Source of the DNA: Planctopirus ephydatiae
GTDB lineage: Bacteria > Planctomycetota > Planctomycetia > Planctomycetales > Planctomycetaceae
Direction of reading: 5' to 3'
Assembly: GCF_007752345.1 (NCBI RefSeq)
Contig: NZ_CP036299.1
Coordinates: forward strand, 1-64,000
DNA length: 64,000 nt
The notes under the pieces are model-generated. The model searched no databases. It saw only the letters and a list, made by a program, of their open reading frames with translations, and was not told the origin of the DNA. Both the position numbers and the translations under genes were made by a program. The number at the start of each line of letters is the position of its first letter. Positions within the stretch are counted from its first letter, which is position 1. This document shows, piece after piece, positions 37,750-47,236 of the stretch.

Positions 37750-39372
37750 ATGCCGGAAGATTTCCGCACGGAACATGTTGAGTCAGGTCATGAGGTGCTT
37801 TCGGGAAATGGAGAAGCACAGGGAATTCTGGTTTCCATCGAGCAGATCGCTTCTTTGAGTCGCGATATCGAAAAAACGCTGCTCATGACACAGCCTGGAG
37901 TGTTGACGACGGAAATCAGTCCGGAAACTTTGCAGCGCATGCAGCAGATTCTGCAGAGTCTGGCTCCCGGTTTGGCATCTCCTTCAGCCGAAGAACTGCA
38001 CCTTGTTGATCTCCCGCCATCGATCGGTCGGTATCGAGTAACCAAGGTTTTAGGACGCGGTGGGTTTGCTGTCGTCTACGCAGCGCATGATCCGCATTTG
38101 AACCGGGAAGTGGCCATCAAGGTGCCTTTGCCGTATCGGCAACTGACACCCGATGCGAGGCAGCGATTTCTTCTCGAAGCCCAGGCCGCGGCCCGGTTGG
38201 ATCATCCGCATATTGTGCCCACTTTTGAAACGGGCTCAGCCGGTGAGTTGCCCTATATCACTTATGCTCTCTGCCATGGGTCCACATTGTTTCGCTGGTT
38301 AAACCGCCATGGGCCACTGTCGCCGCGAGTGGCTGCAGAACTGGTGATGCAATTGAGCCGAGCGGTCGCTTACAGCCATCAGCAGGGTGTGCTCCATCGC
38401 GATTTGAAATCGGCCAACGTGCTGTTGTTCCCGATCGCGGATGCTTTCGCAAATTCTGAAGAAGAGTTTCCATTCATTCCGCGACTGACCGACTTTGGTC
38501 TCGCCAAAGTGCTCGAAGGAACCCTGGTCGAAACCTGTTCCAGCGTCATTATGGGAACGCCCCATTACATGGCCCCGGAGCAGCTTGAGAAAGGGCTTCG
38601 CGGTTGTACCCCGGCGACAGATGTGTTCGGTCTCGGCACAATCCTGTTTGAATGCCTCACAGGAAAGCCTCCCCACCAGGGAGAAACTGTCATTGAGATT
38701 CTGGCTTCGATCCGCGAGGGTGAAATTTCGCACGTCAGCCAGTTTCGTCGGGATGTTCCTCAGGATCTCGTCAGAGTTTGCGATAAAGCCCTCAGCTTTT
38801 TACCTGAAGATCGTTATGCAACGCCGCAGGAACTCGCCCAGGATCTCGCCCGGTTTCTTTCGCATGAATCGGTGCTGGCGACCGGGCCCAACTGGCAGAC
38901 ACGCTTGTGGCGAGCAGCCCGGCATCCCGCGCGAATTGCCGATGCCGCCACGTTTATCATCATGAGTAATCTCGCGATTATGGCGTGGATTACGATCTTT
39001 CCGATTTCGATCGTATTTGGTTTAGCGTTCACACACTCTGTGGAGCTGGGCCAGTTGATGCCCCATACAGCACCGTTGTGGGTGTTTCACTTTCTCATGG
39101 TCATTTTGGGATACCTCATTGGGCGAAAGTCGCTCTGGGCAGCGATGGCTTCCACCATCAGTGGAGCCGTGCTGACACTCTTCATATGGTCGGTACTCGC
39201 GCGCTGGATCACGCCACCGTATCCGGCGATTTATTCGGATGACAAAGCCCGCGATATCGTCTTCGTCCTGCTGCTGGCGATTTTTGGAGCACAAATGATA
39301 CTGAGTGCTTGTGCCTGGCTGGCACTCAGGACACTTTCGCTCAAAAACCGTCAGCCCGGTGCAACTAGCTGA
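37750..39372 (+). CDS. Membrane Ser/Thr protein kinase (PknB-like)
   Basis: 540 residues. A polar N-terminus of about 90 residues precedes a complete Hanks-type kinase domain: glycine loop GRGGFAVVY at 102-110, Lys124 (VAIKV), HRDLKSAN at 216-223, DFG at 248-250, and MGTPHYMAPEQ. The C-terminal 140 residues hold about four membrane helices (AATFIIMSNLAIMAWITIF, FHFLMVILGYLIG, AAMASTISGAVLTLFIWSVL, IVFVLLLAIFGAQMILSACAW). This layout is common in planctomycete kinases. AGGA lies 7 bases upstream. No ECF sigma gene is adjacent. Confidence 0.92.
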   Translation: MPEDFRTEHVESGHEVLSGNGEAQGILVSIEQIASLSRDIEKTLLMTQPGVLTTEISPETLQRMQQILQSLAPGLASPSAEELHLVDLPPSIGRYRVTKVLGRGGFAVVYAAHDPHLNREVAIKVPLPYRQLTPDARQRFLLEAQAAARLDHPHIVPTFETGSAGELPYITYALCHGSTLFRWLNRHGPLSPRVAAELVMQLSRAVAYSHQQGVLHRDLKSANVLLFPIADAFANSEEEFPFIPRLTDFGLAKVLEGTLVETCSSVIMGTPHYMAPEQLEKGLRGCTPATDVFGLGTILFECLTGKPPHQGETVIEILASIREGEISHVSQFRRDVPQDLVRVCDKALSFLPEDRYATPQELAQDLARFLSHESVLATGPNWQTRLWRAARHPARIADAATFIIMSNLAIMAWITIFPISIVFGLAFTHSVELGQLMPHTAPLWVFHFLMVILGYLIGRKSLWAAMASTISGAVLTLFIWSVLARWITPPYPAIYSDDKARDIVFVLLLAIFGAQMILSACAWLALRTLSLKNRQPGATS

Positions 39373-39439
39373 TGCTCTTCACCAATCATGACTTGAACTT
39401 GAGTTCCTACCACCAATCCTGCCTTCAGAGAGGAAGCGC

Positions 39440-41119
39440 ATGCAATGCCTGCTGACGAGGATCTGCCTGGCGGTCACACTGGGCTGCATGACCTCGATGA
39501 ACATGCTTGGTTTGATGGCCTCAGAGCCAGAGGTCACAACTTCGGTCGTTGTCGATGACGGGAAGGCGGCTGAGTTCAAGTGGATTGGTCCCGAATGGAC
39601 ATCCATCAAAGATCGCCCGGGCTCATCAGACGCACTGGTCGCGAGTGGCCAGAATCGATGGCTGCTCTCTCGAAGCGGGATTGGCGCAGGTGATTTTCAT
39701 GTTCGCGTTCAGCTCCAGTTGGCCAAATTGGATGGAACGGCTGCCGCCTTCGATTTCGGAAGCAGTCGCTTCGGCCTGGATGGTAAAGCCGGCCTGCTGT
39801 TTGTCGAAGGGCCACTCTTTCGCAATCAACCGGCTGCGACGCTCAAAATCGCAGACCTGGTGCAGCCCGATGTTCCATTCTTGCTCGAAATGATTCGAAA
39901 GGATGAACAAACCCGGTTTCTGATCAATGGCCAGACGGTCTACACATTAGATGGCTGGAAAGGCTCTGTCGGTCGAGTGGGGTTGCGGCCGTGGCGCAAT
40001 GAGATGGCGGTGTTTGACTTCTCGATCAAAGGAAATCTTTACGAGTTGCCAGCACCACCTGAGCCTTTGTTTCAAAGTGGCTTTGCGGGTGGAACAGAAG
40101 GCTATCACACCTTTCGGATCCCTTCACTGACAACCACGCGCTCGGGAACATTATTGGCCCTTTGCGAAGGACGAAAAAACTCAACGGGCGACAGTGGCAA
40201 TATCGATCTGGTCATGAAGCGATCGACCGATGGTGGCCAGACGTGGAGTCCGCCTGTCGTGCTGTGGGATGATGGCGAGAATACTTGCGGCAATCCGTGC
40301 CTGGTCGTCGATCAAACGACGGGGGAATTGCTGCTGCTGGCAACGTGGAATCGTGGTGACGATCACGAGAGTGAAATCATTGCCGAAACGAGTCGCGATG
40401 GTCGGCGAGTGTACGTTCTGCGATCCAAAGACGACGGCTTGACCTGGAGCCAGCCGGTGGAGATCACCAAAGATGTGAAACAACCCGACTGGACGTGGTA
40501 CGCCACAGGGCCGGGTGGCGGGATTCAAATCCAGCAGGGCTCCCACGCCGGTCGATTGGTCATACCCTGTGACCATATTGAAGCCAGAACGAAAAAGTAC
40601 TACTCGCATGTGATCTACTCGGATGATCATGGGCAGACCTGGAAACTCGGCGGAAGCACACCAGCCGCCGGTGTGAATGAATGTGAGGTTGTCGAACTGA
40701 CGGGGGGGAAACTGCTGCTCAATATGCGTAATGCCAGCTCCAGCAGAAAGAGGCAAACGAGTGTCGGCGAGGATGGTGGCCTCACCTGGAGCGAATTGAA
40801 ACCTGACGCGGCACTCATCGAGCCTGTCTGTCAGGCGGCCATCCTGCGAGCCCGTTGGCCAGATGGGAAAGAGTCAGGTTGGATTCTCTTCAGCAATCCT
40901 GCGAGCACCACCAGCCGCACGAATCTGACGGTTCGCGGCAGTCGGGATGACGGCCAGACCTGGCCTGTCAGTAAAGTTCTCCACGCTGGCCCATCGGCCT
41001 ATTCTGATCTGGCACTTCTCTCGGACGGGAAAATCGGTTGCCTGTTTGAAGCGGGTGAAGCCAACTACGCCGAGTCAATTGTCTTTGTGACATTCGGACT
41101 GAATGAACTCACGAAGTGA
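39440..41119 (+). CDS. Exported sialidase (GH33-like)
   Basis: 559 residues. A signal peptide about 27 long ends near GLMASEP. Residues 30-200 look like a beta-sandwich (LamG-like). The propeller begins with FRIPSL (225-230), where Arg is the first of the catalytic triad. Asp-boxes: STDGGQTW (262-269), SKDDGLTW, SDDHGQTW, GEDGGLTW, SRDDGQTW. Expected to cleave terminal sialic acid or a related acid from glycans. It lies 67 bases after the kinase and convergent with an SSS symporter. Confidence 0.9.
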   Translation: MQCLLTRICLAVTLGCMTSMNMLGLMASEPEVTTSVVVDDGKAAEFKWIGPEWTSIKDRPGSSDALVASGQNRWLLSRSGIGAGDFHVRVQLQLAKLDGTAAAFDFGSSRFGLDGKAGLLFVEGPLFRNQPAATLKIADLVQPDVPFLLEMIRKDEQTRFLINGQTVYTLDGWKGSVGRVGLRPWRNEMAVFDFSIKGNLYELPAPPEPLFQSGFAGGTEGYHTFRIPSLTTTRSGTLLALCEGRKNSTGDSGNIDLVMKRSTDGGQTWSPPVVLWDDGENTCGNPCLVVDQTTGELLLLATWNRGDDHESEIIAETSRDGRRVYVLRSKDDGLTWSQPVEITKDVKQPDWTWYATGPGGGIQIQQGSHAGRLVIPCDHIEARTKKYYSHVIYSDDHGQTWKLGGSTPAAGVNECEVVELTGGKLLLNMRNASSSRKRQTSVGEDGGLTWSELKPDAALIEPVCQAAILRARWPDGKESGWILFSNPASTTSRTNLTVRGSRDDGQTWPVSKVLHAGPSAYSDLALLSDGKIGCLFEAGEANYAESIVFVTFGLNELTK

Positions 41120-41149
41120 TGGGTGCGAACGTTTGCCTGCCGCGTGCCG

Positions 41150-41232
41150 TGCCTGCTGTCTGCCATGCTTGCTGTGTGCCATGCTTGCTGTGTGCCATGC
41201 TTGCAGCTCTGGGCAAGCATGTCTTCGCAACT
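41150..41232 (+). repeat. Dispersed palindrome family 1, copy 6, with extra partial units
   Basis: Three successive gccatgcttgc segments at 16-base spacing (starting near 41162, 41178 and 41194), then the complete element with gcagctctgggcaagcatgtctt. The first two units (gccatgcttgctgtgt) are half-elements duplicated in tandem. It separates the convergent sialidase and symporter genes. Confidence 0.88.
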
Positions 41233-41293
41233 AACATCGCGCCGGTATCTCCTCTGAAACGTGAAGTTATTCGAAGACGATCTCGTGACCGGA

Positions 41294-42805
41294 TCAGTGG
41301 CTCACCACGCTGCGGCGTTCCTGAGCTAAATCGGCGGGATGTCGTGGAACGTGCTTGATCCAGTTGGGCATGGAGGAACCAATAATCATTCCGAGAATCG
41401 ATGCCACAAGGCCATAGATCTGTGGTGGAACCACCTGCCATAGATTGGCACTCTCTTCATCATGAATGAACTCGGTTCCCAACCAGACTGGTAGAGCAAA
41501 CAGGATGGAAAAAACCGCACCCTGAGTGGTGGCTTTCGACCAGTAAATGCCAAAGGCTAGGGGCACGAAGGCAATCACCAGTGTCACTTTGTAGCCACTC
41601 TCGACCATCTCATACATCGTGCTTTCCGAGTTCACGGCAATTGTGGTGGCAGTAATCGACACCAGCACCAGCATCGTGCGCACCAGCCACAGGAGCATGT
41701 TGTCGCTCATATTGAGAGTGAACTGACGCAACACGTTTTCGGTGAGGATACTGGCTGGTGCCAGCAACGTCCCACTGGCCGTTGACAGAATGGCCGAAAG
41801 GACGGCTCCAAAGAACAAAATCTGGACCCAGAGTGGAGTCTGATTCAGGATCAGAACTGGCAATACCTTTTGCACTTCCCGAGCATCTTCGGAGGCAAAA
41901 TGACCGGCTGCCGCTGGATCAATCATGGTGGCCGAAAAGGCAATGAACATCGGCACAAAGGCGAAGCCGAAATAGAACAGCCCGCCGAAGAGAGTGCCCG
42001 CCCGGGCGGTCGCTTCGTTGCGGGCACTGGTCACACGCTGGAAAACATCCTGCTGAGGAATCGATCCCAGCGCCATCGTGAGAAATTCACCAATAAAAAT
42101 CAGCCAGGCGGCAGTTGTCACGTGTGGAAACAGATTCAGCTTCCCTGCCTGAGCGGCGGCGGCCACGACGGGCTGAAATCCACCCGCTTTTTCACCCAAA
42201 ATGTATGCGACTAGCAGTAGACCAATCACAATGGCGACAGTCTGCACCACATCCGTGAGAGCGATCGACCACATCCCGCCAAAGAAGGTGTAGAGCGTGA
42301 CAATCACCGCACCAATGATGATGGCCTGATTCAACGTGACGTACTCTGGAAACAGCACATTGATGACCAGACCGAAGGCCGAGAGCTGTGCTGTCGTCCA
42401 GCCCATGTACGATGCAGCAATCCCCAGCGACGTGAGAACTTCCACAAATCGGCCATACCGCACATGGTAATAGTCGCCAATCGTTAACAGCTCGAGACTG
42501 TAAAAGGTGCGGGCAAAAAAGATCGCCACGAGCACCAGGCACACCGATGCGCCGAAGGGATCACCCGAGACAAATCCCAGTCCCTGATCAGCAAAACGAG
42601 CAGAAACCGAAAGCACGGTCTCCGCACCAAACCACGTCGCAAACACGCAGGCAAAGTTCATTCCCAAAGGGAGTGAACGACCAGCCACCATAAAGTCTTT
42701 GGCACTCCCCACCATGCGGGCGCCATACGCGCCTAAAGCCAGTGTGCCCACCATGTATGCAATCACGCACGCAATCAGCACTGACACATCCCCTTCTGAA
42801 AACAA
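41294..42805 (-). CDS. Sodium:solute symporter (SSS family)
   Basis: 503 residues and about 13 membrane helices. Typical SSS segments: FMVAGRSLPLGMNFACVFATWFGAETVLSVSARF near the N-terminus, TFFGGMWSIALTDVVQT (the SSS signature), and FFGAVLSAILSTASGTLLAPAS. Resembles the proline/panthothenate/sialic acid branch; substrate not assignable. Convergent with the sialidase gene, which makes a sugar acid attractive but unproven. Confidence 0.88.
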   Translation of the reverse strand: MFSEGDVSVLIACVIAYMVGTLALGAYGARMVGSAKDFMVAGRSLPLGMNFACVFATWFGAETVLSVSARFADQGLGFVSGDPFGASVCLVLVAIFFARTFYSLELLTIGDYYHVRYGRFVEVLTSLGIAASYMGWTTAQLSAFGLVINVLFPEYVTLNQAIIIGAVIVTLYTFFGGMWSIALTDVVQTVAIVIGLLLVAYILGEKAGGFQPVVAAAAQAGKLNLFPHVTTAAWLIFIGEFLTMALGSIPQQDVFQRVTSARNEATARAGTLFGGLFYFGFAFVPMFIAFSATMIDPAAAGHFASEDAREVQKVLPVLILNQTPLWVQILFFGAVLSAILSTASGTLLAPASILTENVLRQFTLNMSDNMLLWLVRTMLVLVSITATTIAVNSESTMYEMVESGYKVTLVIAFVPLAFGIYWSKATTQGAVFSILFALPVWLGTEFIHDEESANLWQVVPPQIYGLVASILGMIIGSSMPNWIKHVPRHPADLAQERRSVVSH

Positions 42806-43306
42806 GTCAACCTGTCAGCAGGTCAACCTGGCAGGAAAACGAGCCCAACCCATCCTCAGATACCATTAACAGCAGGCCAGCCACGAAAACACCGATTTGT
42901 TCCAGCCAACGGGGAAATTGAGCACAGGTCTTGACCCGCGAACGCTTTGGAACGGAAAGAGTATTGAACTTTCCCGAACTGACTGCAAGCCGAAAACAGT
43001 TGCAAAGTGCCAAGGCGGATGCTGTTGCGGCTGATCCCGTCATGACTCATCGCTATCGACTTATCTGTTTGCCATCCAACGCCAGAGCTGGCATTCTTTA
43101 ACGATCGATCGCCTGCGAACTTCAAACTCTCATTGACTTGGCCTCGAAACGCTTGCCGGCAAAGTTTGAGTTCTGGATGGCGCAGCGGCAACGTGTGGAT
43201 TTCTGGCTGCACAAGACCCTCTGTTTTTCCTGGCAGACGACATCCCTGTACCACCCCACAGAGATCTCCAGTTCTCTCCTGGCAAATTCGTTCGCGAGAA
43301 AGCAGT
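42806..43306. other. Intergenic region between divergent genes
   Basis: About 500 bases. Only overlapping low-quality frames on both strands (the longest minus frame 42856-43362 has no recognisable features and crosses the start of the next gene). No repeat seen. Confidence 0.45.
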
Positions 43307-43792
43307 ATGCCGTCACTTCTCAGAGGTCTATTGGCAATCGGGGCTGGAATACTGAGCATCATTGTGATCGTCAGTGCAGGAGAGGCGATTGGACACCTTG
43401 TCTACCCGCCACCCGCTCAACTCGATTTCAATGATCCTGCTCAACTGCAGAAGTTCATCGCCACATTACCTGCAGGAGCTTTCCTGTTTGTTCAGTTGGC
43501 ATGGATGGCAGGATGTTTCACGGGTTCTCTTGTCGCCTCATGGATTCAATCATCCCGGCTGCAACTCATGACCTTCCTGATGACAGCATTTGTCCTCCTT
43601 GCCGCCATCGCCAATTTGTATCTGCTCCCGCATCCCACATGGTTTGCCATCAGCAGCCTGACAGGAATCTTAGTGACAGGAGGTGCGACGGCGTGGCTGC
43701 TCCCTGGAATTCTGCCTGTTGGAAAGCCGTCGGAGAATTCATCCACCACATGTGCCAAGTCGGCCTCAGATGACCAAGTGGCCGATCGATGA
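43307..43792 (+). CDS. Small membrane protein of unknown function
   Basis: 161 residues. MPSLLRGLLAIGAGILSIIVIVSAGEAIGHLVYPPP, AGAFLFVQLAWMAGCFTGSLVASWIQ, LMTFLMTAFVLLAAIANLYLL and WFAISSLTGILVTGGATAWLL give four helices. Loosely similar to other four-helix integral membrane proteins without function. Start 43307 is chosen because the upstream in-frame stretch is not hydrophobic. Confidence 0.65.
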   Translation: MPSLLRGLLAIGAGILSIIVIVSAGEAIGHLVYPPPAQLDFNDPAQLQKFIATLPAGAFLFVQLAWMAGCFTGSLVASWIQSSRLQLMTFLMTAFVLLAAIANLYLLPHPTWFAISSLTGILVTGGATAWLLPGILPVGKPSENSSTTCAKSASDDQVADR

Positions 43793-43853
43793 ACATGTCC
43801 ACGACCTGAGTTTGCCGCCTGAGACGTGGGGGGTGTGGCAAACCAGTGAACTC

Positions 43854-44408
43854 TTATCGACATTTGAGCTTATCGCCAAACTTCTGGCGGAACTTGGCCA
43901 CTTTGGGAGCCACGACACCGGCGCAGTAAGCCTGAGCCGGATGGGCGCGGAAGTAACCTTGGTGGTAATCTTCTGCTGGATAAAAGGTCTCAGCTGCTGC
44001 CACCTGCGTCACGAACTTTGCTGGCCAGATGCCAGCCGCTTCGAGTTCATGAATTTTGGCCTGAGCGATCGCTTGCTGATCACCATCATGGAAAAAGACA
44101 GCCGAGCGATACTGCGTGCCAACATCGTGACCCTGCCGGTCTTTGGTCGTGGGGTCATGGATCGCAAAAAAAATCTCGAGCAGTTCGCTGAAGCTGATGA
44201 CCAATGGATCGAAGCTGATCTGCACCACTTCCGCATGCCCCGTACGGCCAGTGCAAACCTGCTCATAGCTCGGATTGACGGTGGCTCCGCCCATGTAGCC
44301 AGAAACGACACGATCAACACCAATCACGTTCTCGAAGACCGCTTCGAGGCACCAGAAACAGCCACCTGCTAAAGTCGCCATCGAACGGTCAGATTGTGCA
44401 TTGGTCAT
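43854..44408 (-). CDS. msrA: Peptide methionine sulfoxide reductase A
   Basis: 184 residues. Reduces methionine-S-sulfoxide in proteins. GCFWCLEAVFENVIGV carries the catalytic Cys; YMGGATVNPSYEQVCTGRTGHAEVVQISFDP is the core. AYCAGVVAPKVAKF near the C-terminus offers a recycling Cys. The C-terminal KLKCR has a further Cys. No msrB fused or adjacent. Confidence 0.95.
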   Translation of the reverse strand: MTNAQSDRSMATLAGGCFWCLEAVFENVIGVDRVVSGYMGGATVNPSYEQVCTGRTGHAEVVQISFDPLVISFSELLEIFFAIHDPTTKDRQGHDVGTQYRSAVFFHDGDQQAIAQAKIHELEAAGIWPAKFVTQVAAAETFYPAEDYHQGYFRAHPAQAYCAGVVAPKVAKFRQKFGDKLKCR

Positions 44409-44597
44409 GGATAGCCTCTTGAATCTCAGCAGATCTGTGCAGCCACGCGCTTGGTGAGTCGATCACGCGGCAGCAGGCGTTAACTTCCTGCCCTACGCGA
44501 TTTGATTCCACTTTTGTGATTTTAGTAACAGCGGCATCAGGCGGGAACACTGCTGAAAATGGTTGTCCAGCCCCATGAAGATGCTAGGTGAGCGAGA

Positions 44598-45626
44598 TCA
44601 CTTTCGTTTGATGTAGTTCATGTAGGCAAAAAAGATCACCGGTGGTGCGACAAGAAATGTCAGTGGGAAAAAGACCCAGCCGGGAATGCGGTTCTGATAA
44701 ACGTAAGGCCACAGGATCCAGGTATCGAGGTTGAAACCGGCAATCAATGTGCCGCAGATGATCAGAATCCCCATGTTCCGCTGTTCGACGTATTCATCAT
44801 CCGTGAGTTTTTCAGCGGCCTGCTTGCGAGGTGCGGCAGCGCCGGGCTTGCTAGATGATGACTTGCTCCCCTTTTTGCGATTGGGTTCGGCAACCTCCTT
44901 GCGCATGCCGTTGGCATAGTATTTGGAGATGCCCTGATTGATGCCGAGCTGGGAAGCGATGACGTGCCGCATGGGCTTGTCGTAGCGCAGGCGAATTTCG
45001 TCTTCGAGTTCTTGTGGCGGATCGTCGGCACAGGCCACGAGAATCTGTCCGTCGTCTTCGAACAGCGGCAAACAGGTATGCCGGCGAACCACCTGCCGAG
45101 GGAGAAGATCGAGAATGGAATCGTCGGGGAGCATTTCATTGAGGTCAACAAACGGTCGCCCCAATTCGCTGGCCAGGGCCCGGGCCGCGGTTTCACCATC
45201 GGCCAGTTTCAATTGAACAACGGCGTCTTTGAGAGTGAGGCCCGAGCGATCTGCGAAGGCTTTGACTTCTTTGGCCTGATCCTGCGAGATGACCCCTTGA
45301 TCCACCAGGTAGGCTGTCACGGGCCGGCGGCCGGTGCTGGGGTCGCGGTCGTCGATCTCCCTTCCGAGTGAGCGATCGTAATCGAGTTTGCGTTCGAGAT
45401 CGGTGAGGCAGAGCATGGCTCTGGCCAGTTCATTCAGCAGTTCCTGCGATTCCGTCGCGTACTGGCCAGTGGCGTATTTGCGAACATGGCCGTTGAGTTT
45501 TTTATAGTTCTTGCGAATTTTGTCAGGGTCATCCTCGAATTGAATGACCCGCAACAGGGCATAGTGATCGGGCGGACGGTCACCTTCGGGAATTCCCAAC
45601 CATTCCTTATAAACGTCAATGGCCAC
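44598..45626 (-). CDS. J-like domain fused to a GspE N-terminal domain and membrane helices
   Basis: 342 residues. Residues about 5-90 (YKEWLGIPEGDRPPDHYALLRVIQFEDDPDKIRKNYKKLNGHVRKYATGQ...LDYDRSLGRE) form a planctomycete J-like module without HPD. Residues about 100-240 match the T2SSE_N/MshEN domain of type II secretion and pilus ATPases (VTAYLVDQGVISQDQAKEVKAF..., LPRQVVRRHTCLPLFEDDGQILVACADDP). A Lys/Ser-rich linker follows and two membrane helices end the protein (GILIICGTLIAGFNL; WVFFPLTFLVAPPVIFFAYM). The ATPase domain is absent. Role unknown, possibly a membrane adaptor or nucleotide sensor. Confidence 0.82.
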   Translation of the reverse strand: MAIDVYKEWLGIPEGDRPPDHYALLRVIQFEDDPDKIRKNYKKLNGHVRKYATGQYATESQELLNELARAMLCLTDLERKLDYDRSLGREIDDRDPSTGRRPVTAYLVDQGVISQDQAKEVKAFADRSGLTLKDAVVQLKLADGETAARALASELGRPFVDLNEMLPDDSILDLLPRQVVRRHTCLPLFEDDGQILVACADDPPQELEDEIRLRYDKPMRHVIASQLGINQGISKYYANGMRKEVAEPNRKKGSKSSSSKPGAAAPRKQAAEKLTDDEYVEQRNMGILIICGTLIAGFNLDTWILWPYVYQNRIPGWVFFPLTFLVAPPVIFFAYMNYIKRK

Positions 45627-46013
45627 GGTTCACTCCGGCTGGTTGTTTCGTCGAGGGGTCAAGTCTGATGTGGTCAACCGTAATCGTTCGGCAAATTGGA
45701 GAGGCGTACTGCGAACGGGGCAGTTTGATATTGGATTATCATCGAATCAATCTGCTGGAGGCAACGCAAGAGAGCAATGTCCTGTTTTGACTTTCTCCAG
45801 TGAGAAACTGCCCCGTTCAGCCTTGGAAAGCCAGGAGTGGCTTCGATTTGTGATGCCTGGGCCAAGAAAATCTCATCCGGGCTGACAGGATCTCTGCTGG
45901 AAGGGAGCCCTTCCTGCTACAATATTAGCAGTAGAAGCTTGCAGGCTATGGGCACGAAAACTTGCCCAGTTTTGCCTCAAGGAACCATGTTATTGGCCTG
46001 ATGGGAAAGACGG
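45627..46013. other. Intergenic region between divergent genes
   Basis: About 390 bases. No gene or repeat I can support. Includes ctacaatattagcag near 45918, which might carry a -10 for ispH, but I could not pair it with a -35. Confidence 0.4.
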
Positions 46014-46958
46014 ATGCGGATACTTCTGGCAAATCCTCGTGGCTTTTGCGCTGGTGTGAACATGGCCATTGAGTGTCTGGATGAAGTGATCCGCATGTTC
46101 GGGCCGCATGTCTTCGTGTACCACGAAATTGTTCATAACAAGTATGTGGTCGATCGATTCACACGTCAGGGTGTGACTTTTGTGGATTCGGTGGAAGAAG
46201 TCCCTGAAGGTTCAGTGCTGTTATACAGTGCCCATGGTGTTTCGCCTGTCATTCGGCAGGCAGCCCGTGAGCGAAAACTGCAGACGATTGATGCCACCTG
46301 CCCACTGGTGACCAAGGTGCATCTGGAAGCCATCAAGTATGCCCGGGAAAAGTACAATATCATTCTCATCGGCCATGAAGGTCATGACGAAGTGATTGGC
46401 ACGATGGGTGAAGCTCCTGAGAGTATTACCCTGGTCGAGACTGATGAAGATGTGGCCAGCTTACCTTTCACTGCGGAGGATCCGCTGGTTTATCTGACTC
46501 AGACAACACTTTCGGTCGAGGAAGCCGGGAGAGTGGTAGCCGCTTTGAAGGCACGATATCCGCACATCAAATCTCCCCCAAAGGAAGATATCTGTTACGC
46601 GACGACCAACCGGCAGGAAGCTGTGGCTCAACTGGCGGCCGAGGCCGATCTGGTGATTGTGCTGGGGAGTCAGAACAGTTCGAACAGCCGCCGGTTGATG
46701 GAACTTGGCAGTGCCGGCCACAAACCTTCGTATCTGGTGGATGGCGCTCACGAACTCAATCACGCCTGGTTTGAGAATGTCGAATGCGTGCTGATCACGG
46801 CTGGTGCCAGTGCTCCTGAGGTTGTTGTTCAGGATTGCATTGAATACCTGCGAAACAATTTTGGTGCACAGGTCGATGAACGCACCATCCGCGAAGAGCA
46901 CGTCTCCTTTCCGCTACCCAAAGAACTCCGAGCCTTGCAGCGGTTGGGAACCCCCTAG
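46014..46958 (+). CDS. ispH: 4-hydroxy-3-methylbut-2-enyl diphosphate reductase
   Basis: 314 residues. Last step of the MEP pathway, giving IPP and DMAPP. The three [4Fe-4S] ligands are Cys12 (GFCAGV), Cys96 (DATCPLV) and Cys194 (EDICYATTNRQ). His41 (HEIVHN), His74 (SAHGV) and His124/Glu126 (GHEGHDE) match the catalytic set in E. coli numbering. Single gene. Start fixed by the conserved MRILLANPRGFCAGV. Confidence 0.96.
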   Translation: MRILLANPRGFCAGVNMAIECLDEVIRMFGPHVFVYHEIVHNKYVVDRFTRQGVTFVDSVEEVPEGSVLLYSAHGVSPVIRQAARERKLQTIDATCPLVTKVHLEAIKYAREKYNIILIGHEGHDEVIGTMGEAPESITLVETDEDVASLPFTAEDPLVYLTQTTLSVEEAGRVVAALKARYPHIKSPPKEDICYATTNRQEAVAQLAAEADLVIVLGSQNSSNSRRLMELGSAGHKPSYLVDGAHELNHAWFENVECVLITAGASAPEVVVQDCIEYLRNNFGAQVDERTIREEHVSFPLPKELRALQRLGTP

Positions 46959-47073
46959 ACCACGTTTCAGGTTTGCAGGATGGGGTTGTCAGCATGTAAT
47001 TTGTTGTGAATAAGCAGGGGACTCACGGATCGCTCTGGAAAAGATGGGTCTCTCATCGCGGGCAAGCGTTTTT

Positions 47074-47169
47074 TCTCCTTCTCCCGTTCCGCCGGGAGAA
47101 GGCCGGGATGAGGTGAACTCGGAGATGTTAGGCATGCAATCAACAGGCGGCTTTAACGCAGTACGCTCT
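47074..47169 (+). repeat. Dispersed repeat family 2, copy B
   Basis: Matches 27521-27617 over about 95 bases. Head hairpin ccttctcccg/cgggagaagg; tail ttaggcatgcaatcaacagg then cggctttaacgcagtacgct. Between convergent ispH and the helicase gene. Confidence 0.85.
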
Positions 47170-47236
47170 TTTGATCTCTCGCTCATAGCTGGCAATCAGC
47201 GCCCCTGCGGAAGCCTCTCCTAATGAGGCACATCGC

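Noticed and set aside
37520-37858. 112-codon plus frame overlapping the start of the kinase gene
   Set aside because: Not an ECF sigma factor as first suspected; the kinase start at 37750 has its own AGGA ribosome site.
41150-41232. Regular 16-base units suggested a CRISPR-like array
   Set aside because: Only three contiguous units, no spacers, and clear membership of the palindrome family.
42856-43362. 168-codon minus frame
   Set aside because: Overlaps the start of the membrane gene at 43307 and has a random composition.
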